A stretch of DNA of 64,000 bases from Pseudomonas xionganensis (GTDB lineage: Bacteria > Pseudomonadota > Gammaproteobacteria > Pseudomonadales > Pseudomonadaceae), in assembly GCF_009763245.1 (NCBI RefSeq), contig NZ_WKJZ01000005.1, positions 83,437-147,436 on the forward strand. The letters are read 5' to 3'. Position 1 is the stretch's first letter, and each line of letters starts with the position of its first letter. Both the position numbers and the translations under genes were made by a program. Of this stretch, positions 26,461 to 33,733 are shown piece by piece. The notes below the pieces were generated by a model. The model had not been told where the DNA came from and did no database searches. It saw nothing but the letters and a program-made list of their open reading frames with translations.

Positions 26461-27947
26461 TATTCCTCTCGCGTCACTCGCAGCACTTCCTCGACCGTGG
26501 TCGCCCCCTCCAGCACCTTGCGCCGGCCATCGTCGCGGATGCTCGGCCCCAGGCTGCGGGCGTGGCGCAGCATGTCCTGCTCGGCGGCGCCGTTATGGAT
26601 CAGCGTGCGCAGCTGGTCGTCGAACACCACCAGCTCATAGATCCCGGTACGGCCGCGATAGCCTTGCTGGTGACACTCATTGCAGCCACAGGCGTGATAC
26701 AGGCTCGGCGGATTGTCTGCCGCCACCCCGAGCAAGGCGCATTCGGCTTCATCGGCCTGATAGGCCTGCTTGCAGTGTGGGCAGAGCACCCGCACCAGGC
26801 GCTGGGCCAGCACCCCGAGCAGGGACGAGGACAGCAGGAAGGGCTCGATGCCCATGTCCACCAGACGGGTGATGGCGCCGATGGCGCTGTTGGTGTGCAG
26901 GGTGGAGAGCACCAGGTGGCCGGTCAGGGAGGCCTGCACGGCGATCTCGGCGGTTTCCTTGTCGCGAATCTCGCCGACCATCACTACGTCCGGGTCCTGA
27001 CGCAGGATGGCGCGCAGGCCGCGGGCAAAGGTCATGTCCACCTTGGTGTTGACCTGGGTCTGGCCGATGCCTTCCAGGTGGTATTCGATGGGGTCTTCCA
27101 CCGTGAGGATATTGCGCGTGCGGTCGTTCAGGCTGCTCAGGCTGGCATACAGGGTGGTGGTCTTGCCCGAGCCGGTGGGGCCGGTGACCAGCAGAATGCC
27201 GTGGGGCTTGCGTACGGTGGCTTCCATCAGCTGGCGATCACGCGGGCTCATGCCCAGGTGCTGCAGGTTGAGGCGCCCGGCCTGCTTGTCCAGGAGGCGC
27301 AGCACCACCCGCTCGCCATTGGCCGACGGCAGGGTGGAAACCCGCACGTCCACCTCGCGGCCACCGACCTTGAGGGAAATCCGTCCGTCCTGGGGGATGC
27401 GCTTCTCGGCAATATCCAGCCGCGCCATAACCTTGATCCGTGACACCAGCAAGGCCGCCAGCTCGCGCTTGGGCTCCAGCACCTCACGCAGCACGCCATC
27501 CATACGAAAGCGCACCACCAGGCGTTTCTCGAAGGTTTCCAGGTGGATGTCCGAGGCGTTTTCCTTGATCGCCTCGCCGAGGATGGCGTTGATCAGGCGA
27601 ATGATCGGCGCGTCGTCTTCCTGCTCCAGCAGGTCCTCGGTCTCCGGCACCTGCTCGGCCAGGGCCGCCAGATCCAGGCTGCCGCCGATATCCTCGGCCA
27701 GCTGCATGGACGCCGAATCGTGCTGATAGGCCTGCCCCAGGGCCTGCTCGAAAGCCTCCGGCGTCAGGCTGCGCAGGGCCAGGCGGCTGCCGGCGAAGCG
27801 CTGCGCCTCAGCCAGGGCCACCAGCTCAACCCCGGGCCGGTGGCCCAGACAGGCCACGCCCCCCTCCACCAGCAGCACCACGCCATGACGCTTGGCAAAA
27901 CTGAAAGGCAGACGCCGCACAGGCACCTCGGTGAGCAACGCATTCAT
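26460..27947 (-). CDS. xcpR: type II secretion ATPase E
   Basis: A 495-residue hexameric secretion ATPase. ATG 27947 is taken as the start; an in-frame TTG three codons earlier is possible. The Walker A motif GPTGSGKTT is at 256-264, the Asp box NILTVEDPIEY follows, Walker B VVMVGEIRD is at 321-329, and the His box LVLSTLHTN is at about 346-354. A tetra-Cys zinc site has Cys389, 392, 422 and 425, as in GspE. It is the first gene of the leftward operon and divergent from gspC-D. Confidence 0.96.
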   Translation of the reverse strand: MNALLTEVPVRRLPFSFAKRHGVVLLVEGGVACLGHRPGVELVALAEAQRFAGSRLALRSLTPEAFEQALGQAYQHDSASMQLAEDIGGSLDLAALAEQVPETEDLLEQEDDAPIIRLINAILGEAIKENASDIHLETFEKRLVVRFRMDGVLREVLEPKRELAALLVSRIKVMARLDIAEKRIPQDGRISLKVGGREVDVRVSTLPSANGERVVLRLLDKQAGRLNLQHLGMSPRDRQLMEATVRKPHGILLVTGPTGSGKTTTLYASLSSLNDRTRNILTVEDPIEYHLEGIGQTQVNTKVDMTFARGLRAILRQDPDVVMVGEIRDKETAEIAVQASLTGHLVLSTLHTNSAIGAITRLVDMGIEPFLLSSSLLGVLAQRLVRVLCPHCKQAYQADEAECALLGVAADNPPSLYHACGCNECHQQGYRGRTGIYELVVFDDQLRTLIHNGAAEQDMLRHARSLGPSIRDDGRRKVLEGATTVEEVLRVTREE

Positions 27948-28195
27948 AAGCGACAAGCCTTGATCTGGTCACCCTCGCCAGCCAGCCTGTTATCAGGGCT
28001 ACACGGGGTTCCACGATTAATTGTTGTATTTCGCCCAGAGTCACGGGCAAACAGGTCGCTATCTTTAGCATATTGAGCGGCTGCGCACACCACCCCGACG
28101 GGGGGCTGTCAAACGCGGCAAAGCTGTCTATGATCAGCGCGCGAACCACGCCACATAACCAGCACCACATAATAAGAAGCCCTGGAGTGTCGCCC
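27948..28195. promoter_or_regulatory. divergent promoter region of the two type II secretion operons
   Basis: This region of about 250 bp must carry both promoters. For the rightward gspC-D operon I see CTGTCA (28106-28111), a 17-base spacer and TATGAT (28129-28134), a reasonable sigma70 promoter about 60 bases before the start codon. For the leftward operon a weaker pair, TTGCCC then about 16 bases then TACAAC, is visible on the minus strand. In P. aeruginosa these operons answer to quorum sensing; I did not find a clear las/rhl box here. Confidence 0.45.
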
Positions 28196-28828
28196 TTGCC
28201 CCTTTCGGCAATATCCCCCCGGCTGCGTCAGCATGCCCCCACCCTGCTCGGTTTTGCCCTGATTCTGGCCATGAGCATCAGCCTGGCCTGGCAAACCGCT
28301 GACTGGCTGCGCCTGCTGCGCGAGCCCGTCACAGTGACCAGCAGCGAGGGCAGCCGCCCCCATAGCCGCGCCCTCGACCCGCAACTCGGCCAGCTATTTG
28401 GTGCCAGCCAGGCCAGCGGCGACGCCCCAGCGCCGGCCACCAGCCTGCGCCTGACCCTGCTGGGCAGCTTTGTGCATGCCGACCCTCATCGCTCCAGCGC
28501 GATTATCCGCAGCGAGGGCAGCAGTGCCCGACGCTACCTGATCGATGAAGAAATCAGCAGTGGCGTGCGCCTGCACGCGGTGGCCGCCGACCATGTGCAG
28601 CTGCTGCGCAATGGCCGGCGCGAAAGTCTGAGTTTTCCCCAGGCAGCTGGCGACAGCCGCTTCAGCGCCCCAGAGCAGCAGGACAATCTGGAACAGCTAC
28701 GCGCCCTGGAAGACGACAACATGACGCAACTGCGTGAACGCATGGAGGCCCTGCGCGAGCAGATGCAGGTTTCCGGCGCCCTGCCCAACGATAACGAGCC
28801 CGAGGCTCAGCCCACGGAAACCCCCTGA
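28196..28828 (+). CDS. xcpP: type II secretion protein C
   Basis: A protein of about 210 residues that links the inner-membrane platform to the secretin. TTG at 28196 is preferred as start because GGAG lies eight bases upstream; GTG at 28187 is an alternative. One membrane helix (TLLGFALILAMSISLAW) follows a short basic tail. The periplasmic HR domain contains LRLTLLGSFVHADPHRSSAII. The C-terminus is a coiled coil (EQLRALEDDNMTQLRERMEALREQ) in place of a PDZ domain, as in P. aeruginosa XcpP. It is followed four bases later by gspD. Confidence 0.88.
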   Translation: MPLSAISPRLRQHAPTLLGFALILAMSISLAWQTADWLRLLREPVTVTSSEGSRPHSRALDPQLGQLFGASQASGDAPAPATSLRLTLLGSFVHADPHRSSAIIRSEGSSARRYLIDEEISSGVRLHAVAADHVQLLRNGRRESLSFPQAAGDSRFSAPEQQDNLEQLRALEDDNMTQLRERMEALREQMQVSGALPNDNEPEAQPTETP

Positions 28829-28832
28829 TCCC

Positions 28833-30782
28833 ATGATGCCGACTCTCTCCCGCCTTACCCTTGCCCTGCTGGCCGCCGGCCTGAGTCTTGCTCCCCTGCC
28901 CGCCCTGGCAGTCAGCAGCGCCAACTCGCCCGCCGCCAATCAGCAGCAGGACAGCTGGACCATCAACCTCAAGGGCGCCGATATCCGCGAGTTTATCGAC
29001 CAGGTGGCGCAGATCAGCGGCCAGACCTTTATCGTCGACCCGCGGGTCAAGGGTCAGGTCAGCGTGGTGTCGAGCACGGCGCTGAACCTCAGCGAGGTCT
29101 ATCAGCTGTTTCTCTCGGTGATGGCCACCCACGGTTTCAGTGTGATCACCCAGGGCGAGCAGGCGCGCATCGTGCCCAATGCCGAAGCCAAGGCCGAGGC
29201 GGACAGCGGCCGCGCCGCGCCGGATCGCCTGGAAACCCGGCTGATTCAGGTGCAGCACGGCTCAGCCACCGAGCTGATCCCGCTGATCCGCCCGCTGGTA
29301 CCGCAATACGGCCACCTGGCAGCGGTGACCTCGGCCAATGCCATCATCATCAGTGACCGCTCGGCCAATATTCAGCGCATCGAGGACCTGCTGCGTCAGC
29401 TCGATCAGAAAGGCGGCAACGACTACAGCGTGCTCGACCTGCAGCACGCCTGGGTCATGGACACCGCCGAAGTGCTGCGCAATGCCGCCGATCGCGGCCA
29501 GGCCAAGGGCGCCTCGGGCACCCAGGTGATTGCCGATGGGCGCAGCAACCGCCTGATCATCCTCGGCCCGGCCGCCGCCCGCAGCCGCCTGCTGGCCCTG
29601 GCCCAGTCCCTGGACACCCCGGCCAGCCGCTCGGCCAATACCCGGGTGATTCGCCTACGCCATGGCGACGCCAAGAGCCTGGCCGAAACCCTCGGTGAGC
29701 TGTCCGAGAAGCTCAAGCCGGAAACCGGCGGCGAAGGCGGCGGCAAACCGCAGAATATCCTGATCCGCGCCGACGAAAGCCTCAACGCCCTGGTGCTGCT
29801 GGCCGAACCGGATGTGGTGGCCACCCTGGAAGATATCGTGCGCCAGCTCGATGTGCCGCGCGCCCAGGTGATGGTGGAAGCCGCCATCGTCGAAGTCTCC
29901 GGCGATATCAGCGATGCCCTGGGCGTGCAGTGGGCGGTGGATGCCCGTGGCAACAGCGGCGGCCTCGGTGGCACCAGTTTCAGCGGCACGGGCCTGGCCA
30001 TCGGCCGGGTGCTGCAGGCGATCCAGGATCAGCGCGCCGGCACCGCCAACAACACCCTGAGCAATCTGCCGGACGGCGCCATTATCGGCCTGGGCACCGA
30101 CGACTTCGGCGTGCTGATCACCGCCCTGTCGGCCAACAGCAAGAGCAACCTGCTGTCCACGCCGAGCCTGCTGACCCTGGATCACCAGAAGGCGGAAATC
30201 CTGGTGGGGCAGAACGTACCGTTTCAGACTGGCTCCTTCACCACCAGCGCCTCGGGGGCGGACAACCCCTTTACCACCATCGAACGCCAGGATATCGGCG
30301 TAACCCTCAAGGTCACCCCGCATATCAACGAAGGCGCCAGCCTGCGCCTGGAGATCGAACAGGAGATTTCATCCATCGCCCCCACCAGCCAGGGGGTCAA
30401 CGCGGTGGACCTGATCACCAACAAACGCTCGATCAAGAGCACCATCCTCGCCGAAGACGGCCAGGTCATCGTCCTCGGCGGGCTGATTCAGGACGACGTG
30501 ACCCAGGCCGACTCCAAGGTGCCGCTGCTCGGGGACATCCCGGTGCTGGGCCGGCTGTTCCGCTCCAGCAAGGAGACCCGGATCAAGCGCAATCTGATGG
30601 TGTTCCTGCGCCCCACGGTGGTCCGCGATGGCGCCGGTCTGGCCGCCCTGTCCGGGCGCAAGTACAGCGATATCCGCGTGCTCGGCAATGGCCGCAGCGA
30701 TTACCGCCCTGGCGTGCTACCGCTCAATCCCGTGCAGCTGTTCGACGGTGACGCCCAGCCTGCGGTAGATCTGCGCAACTAA
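28833..30782 (+). CDS. xcpQ: type II secretion outer-membrane secretin D
   Basis: A 649-residue secretin. The signal peptide ends LPALA at about residue 26. The order is the N0 domain (WTINLKGADIREFIDQVAQI), the N1-N3 repeats (for example TRLIQVQHGSATELIPLIRPL and DESLNALVLLAEPD), the secretin core with VMVEAAIVEVSGD and LLSTPSLLTLDHQKAEI, and a short C-terminal tail suited to pilotin binding. It forms the 15-subunit outer-membrane channel. An ATG one codon downstream could also serve as start. The gene ends about 40 bp before a bidirectional terminator. Confidence 0.95.
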   Translation: MMPTLSRLTLALLAAGLSLAPLPALAVSSANSPAANQQQDSWTINLKGADIREFIDQVAQISGQTFIVDPRVKGQVSVVSSTALNLSEVYQLFLSVMATHGFSVITQGEQARIVPNAEAKAEADSGRAAPDRLETRLIQVQHGSATELIPLIRPLVPQYGHLAAVTSANAIIISDRSANIQRIEDLLRQLDQKGGNDYSVLDLQHAWVMDTAEVLRNAADRGQAKGASGTQVIADGRSNRLIILGPAAARSRLLALAQSLDTPASRSANTRVIRLRHGDAKSLAETLGELSEKLKPETGGEGGGKPQNILIRADESLNALVLLAEPDVVATLEDIVRQLDVPRAQVMVEAAIVEVSGDISDALGVQWAVDARGNSGGLGGTSFSGTGLAIGRVLQAIQDQRAGTANNTLSNLPDGAIIGLGTDDFGVLITALSANSKSNLLSTPSLLTLDHQKAEILVGQNVPFQTGSFTTSASGADNPFTTIERQDIGVTLKVTPHINEGASLRLEIEQEISSIAPTSQGVNAVDLITNKRSIKSTILAEDGQVIVLGGLIQDDVTQADSKVPLLGDIPVLGRLFRSSKETRIKRNLMVFLRPTVVRDGAGLAALSGRKYSDIRVLGNGRSDYRPGVLPLNPVQLFDGDAQPAVDLRN

Positions 30783-30822
30783 ACCAGCGCCCTTTATCAC
30801 CTAGATGGGCAGGCGGCAGATA

Positions 30823-30856
30823 GCAAAAGGCCTCGGTAGTTACCGAGGCCTTTTGC
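30823..30856. terminator. bidirectional terminator between gspD and the heme dioxygenase gene
   Basis: A perfect 16-bp stem GCAAAAGGCCTCGGTA and its complement with a two-base centre. It contains A4 and T4 runs on the flanks, so it can end both the rightward gspC-D transcript and the leftward dioxygenase transcript. Confidence 0.9.
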
Positions 30857-30871
30857 TTTGCGGGTATTGCC

Positions 30872-33616
30872 TTACTTGTCTTCGCTGCGCTGGTGCTTGA
30901 AGAACACCCCGTTATCGCCGAAGGCCGAGGCGATAAAGTCCGAGGTCAGTTCCAGCTCCCCGACCTTCACCGCGCTGTTGCGCCGCTGGGCGGCATAGCC
31001 GCGGCTGATGGAGGGGAAGATCGAGGTCTTGATCGCCATGGAGGTGGCATAGACGTCATACACCTTGGTACCCGCCTTGAGGCTCAGCAGGTCCTCACGG
31101 AAATCGTGGGGCGTGCTGACAAAGCGGTTGCGCAGCTCGCTACGCGGCACGAAATACACCTGGGTCGGCGCCCTGGGGCTGGCCACCGGGGTTCCGGCCT
31201 GGGTCACTTCGGCCAGATCGTCGAGCAGCAGCAGGGTCGGTTTCAGGCTCACCGCAGAGAACAACAGGGTGGTGCCCAGGGTATCGTTGGCTTCCGGCAC
31301 CACATACTGCGACAGCTCGTTGGCGAAGAAATTGTAGTTACCGCCCTGCCCGCTCAGGTTATAGAGCGCCGAGACGTTCTCCGATGGCTTGCCGTCGACA
31401 AAGGCCTTCCACGCCAGCCCCGGGGCGAAGCCGCGATCTGCCGGATCACCGGTCAGCGACAGGCGCAGCAGGCCGTGTTCGGCGCCCTGGAACAGGCCGC
31501 TGTAGGGGTTGCCCGGTACCGCCACGAAGCGCGCCTTGGCCATCACGCCGTGGGGGTGAATCGGCTTTGCATAACCGGCCGGCGCCACATCGGTACGGCT
31601 CTTCACCTTGTTCCACAGGATCGAGCCGATCAGGCCGCCCACATCCACCGGCTGCAGGGCCGGCAACTCGCCTGCCGGGTACTGACTGCGCTGCGCCCCG
31701 TTGACCCAGAGGTGCTCCTGCTTGCTCGCCGCCGGCCAGCTTTCATAGTCGGCCGGAATCTTCAGCCCCCAGGGTTTGAAGGCATTGTCCACCCCGGCCA
31801 GGCTGGTGTGCAGCTGCGGGTTATGCCGGCGCAGCACGTCGACCATGGTGGTGTGCTCGACCCAGTCGATACCTTCCGGGGTGTACACCTCGGGGCGGTA
31901 GTCCTTGGTGTAGAAGCGGTCGGTCATCAGGCGCCGCGAGGCGTTCATGATAAAGATCTGGAAGGCCGTTTCGCCAAAGGCGAAGCCTTCCGGCCGCACG
32001 GTTTCGGCGAGCATGCCGACCAGGGTATCGATGCGTTCGATGTCATTGCCGTAGACACGCTTGAGCTCGGCCAGGGTGGCCGCGTCCTTGGTCAGGTCTT
32101 CAAACTGGGTGATGGGGTTGAGGCCGATCTGCCGGCGAAACTCGTTGTAGCGCGGCACGCCACGCTCCCGGTCGCGCAGTACGTCGATGGTGGCCAGGTC
32201 GATATCGCCCACCAGCGGCATGGACAGGTTGCGCAGGAAGTTGGGGTAGTTGTTCAGGGTCAGGGACCCCGGATTGGTGATGCCGAAGGAATACCACAGG
32301 CGATCGGCGCGCTCACGGGCCAGCAGCTGCTCGGCGTCGCGGTCACGGGTGTCCTGCAGGGCAATACTGCGGCTCAGCTGGTTGGAGCCGATATCGTAGA
32401 CCTGCACGTCGTCGCGCATCAGCGGGTGCATGCGATAGACCGCGACAAACTCCTCGGTCAGGGTAAAGGGCACCCCATAGTTGTTCGGCGCGGTGGAGCC
32501 GACGATGCCGGTCAGGGCATGGTCGATGGCGCTATTGCCCACACCGGGGGCGACATTGGGGTCAAAGCCGAGGATACGCTTGACGAAGGAGTCGGAGCGC
32601 GCCAGGTCTTCCTGCAGCATGCGCACTTCGGCCTGGAAATCGTCACGCGGGCCACCCTGACCGAGCAGGCCCCACCAGTTGGAGTACATGGCGCGTTCGG
32701 TGATGGGGTTGGCGATCACCGCCGGGGTCCATTCCACGGTGTGGATCTTGGCCATCAGCGCCGAGTTGATCAGGCGCGCGCGGTCATACAGCCACTGGTC
32801 GCTCTGGCCCGGGTAGGCCTGCTTGAGCTTGCTGGCAATGGCGTTGTGCTCCAGGGTGAACAACTGGTGCAGCATGCTCAGGCCCAGCCACCAGTTCTCG
32901 TTGAACCCGGTGATCGGCTTGCCGCTGAGCAATTCGGTGGGCAGGCTGCCATCGGCATTGACCTTGAGCTTGCCATCGACAAAGGCCCGCACCTTGTCGT
33001 TGCTTGCCTTGCTGCTGCCATACAGCTGCGAACCATCCCACCAGTGGGTATTGTGGTTGCGGTAGGTCTGCGGCTTTCCGGCGTCGGCACTGCTGCGGGT
33101 CGGGTCAGGCTGGGTGCGCTTGACCGACAGGCTGCCGCTGCCCAGCACATCGCCGGCCGGCAGCGGCACCTGGATCGGGTCGGCCTCGGCGTTGGGGCCA
33201 TGGTCGAACCAGTCGTGGACCATGAACTGAATCCAGGCGGCGGCGATAAAGTTCAGGCTCGGCGCCGGCTTGAACTCGCCCCGGGCCATCAGGCTGTTAC
33301 TCACTTCCCGGGGGTTGGGGCTGAGCAGCGTGCTGCTCTCGCCATGGGTCACGGCCGGGTCGACGTTGCGCCCGAAACGCCGATACACCGAGCCCTCGGC
33401 CGGGTTGTCGAGGATATTGCAGGTGCCGTCCTCGGTGCGCGCCGCCAGGCTGCGGGCATTGCACTGGATGGCGGCGTTGTAGGCGGCGTAATGCTCCACA
33501 TCAAACAGATTGTTCTCGAACAGTGCCTGGCGCTCGACCGCCAGCACCAGCAGGCCGGAGACGACCCCCAGCGTTCCCAGCTTGGTTAGAGCTGGCCAAG
33601 TGACCCATACCGACAT
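30872..33616 (-). CDS. alpha-dioxygenase-like animal heme peroxidase with long C-terminal extension
   Basis: A 914-residue protein; ATG 33616 has a GGGAG ribosome site. A hydrophobic N-terminal helix at about 11-27 could anchor it in the membrane. Residues 40-610 match fatty-acid alpha-dioxygenases of the cyclooxygenase-like superfamily: distal His134 in WIQFMVHDWFDHG, WWDGSQLYGSS at 192-202, FTLEHNA at 253-259, and Tyr394 with proximal His397 in VYRMH, the same Tyr-x-x-His spacing as plant alpha-DOX. GETAFQIFIMNASRRLMTDR at 548-567 is also shared. Residues about 680-914 form an extra domain with HPHGVMAKARF, PYSGLFQGAEHG and, at the end, IASAFGDNGVFFKHQ. The enzyme would turn fatty acids into 2-hydroperoxides or similar oxylipins; the extension's role is unknown. 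It lies between gspD and metZ. Confidence 0.85.
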   Translation of the reverse strand: MSVWVTWPALTKLGTLGVVSGLLVLAVERQALFENNLFDVEHYAAYNAAIQCNARSLAARTEDGTCNILDNPAEGSVYRRFGRNVDPAVTHGESSTLLSPNPREVSNSLMARGEFKPAPSLNFIAAAWIQFMVHDWFDHGPNAEADPIQVPLPAGDVLGSGSLSVKRTQPDPTRSSADAGKPQTYRNHNTHWWDGSQLYGSSKASNDKVRAFVDGKLKVNADGSLPTELLSGKPITGFNENWWLGLSMLHQLFTLEHNAIASKLKQAYPGQSDQWLYDRARLINSALMAKIHTVEWTPAVIANPITERAMYSNWWGLLGQGGPRDDFQAEVRMLQEDLARSDSFVKRILGFDPNVAPGVGNSAIDHALTGIVGSTAPNNYGVPFTLTEEFVAVYRMHPLMRDDVQVYDIGSNQLSRSIALQDTRDRDAEQLLARERADRLWYSFGITNPGSLTLNNYPNFLRNLSMPLVGDIDLATIDVLRDRERGVPRYNEFRRQIGLNPITQFEDLTKDAATLAELKRVYGNDIERIDTLVGMLAETVRPEGFAFGETAFQIFIMNASRRLMTDRFYTKDYRPEVYTPEGIDWVEHTTMVDVLRRHNPQLHTSLAGVDNAFKPWGLKIPADYESWPAASKQEHLWVNGAQRSQYPAGELPALQPVDVGGLIGSILWNKVKSRTDVAPAGYAKPIHPHGVMAKARFVAVPGNPYSGLFQGAEHGLLRLSLTGDPADRGFAPGLAWKAFVDGKPSENVSALYNLSGQGGNYNFFANELSQYVVPEANDTLGTTLLFSAVSLKPTLLLLDDLAEVTQAGTPVASPRAPTQVYFVPRSELRNRFVSTPHDFREDLLSLKAGTKVYDVYATSMAIKTSIFPSISRGYAAQRRNSAVKVGELELTSDFIASAFGDNGVFFKHQRSEDK

Positions 33617-33705
33617 GACAAGGCTCCCGTTGTTATTGTTGTACGGACATGGCGACGCCGAATGGCAGCCGCACGGGGAGCCTAAGGTAGGGAGGCAGAC
33701 GGGCG

Positions 33706-33725
33706 CCCCCTCCCCTCGGAGGGGG
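33706..33725. repeat. GC-rich hairpin between the LuxR-type regulator and the dioxygenase gene
   Basis: Inverted repeat CCCCCTCC-cctc-GGAGGGGG just past the regulator's stop codon. It has no T run on either strand, so a terminator is possible but unproven. Confidence 0.4.
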
Positions 33726-33733
33726 TGGGTCAA

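Noticed and set aside
27948..28195. A las/rhl quorum-sensing box between the type II secretion operons
   Set aside because: I looked for a CT-N12-AG palindrome as in P. aeruginosa, but no symmetric 20-bp site was convincing.
30893..33589. An 898-codon plus-strand frame opposite the heme dioxygenase gene
   Set aside because: It is antisense to a gene with clear catalytic motifs and has no recognisable domain.
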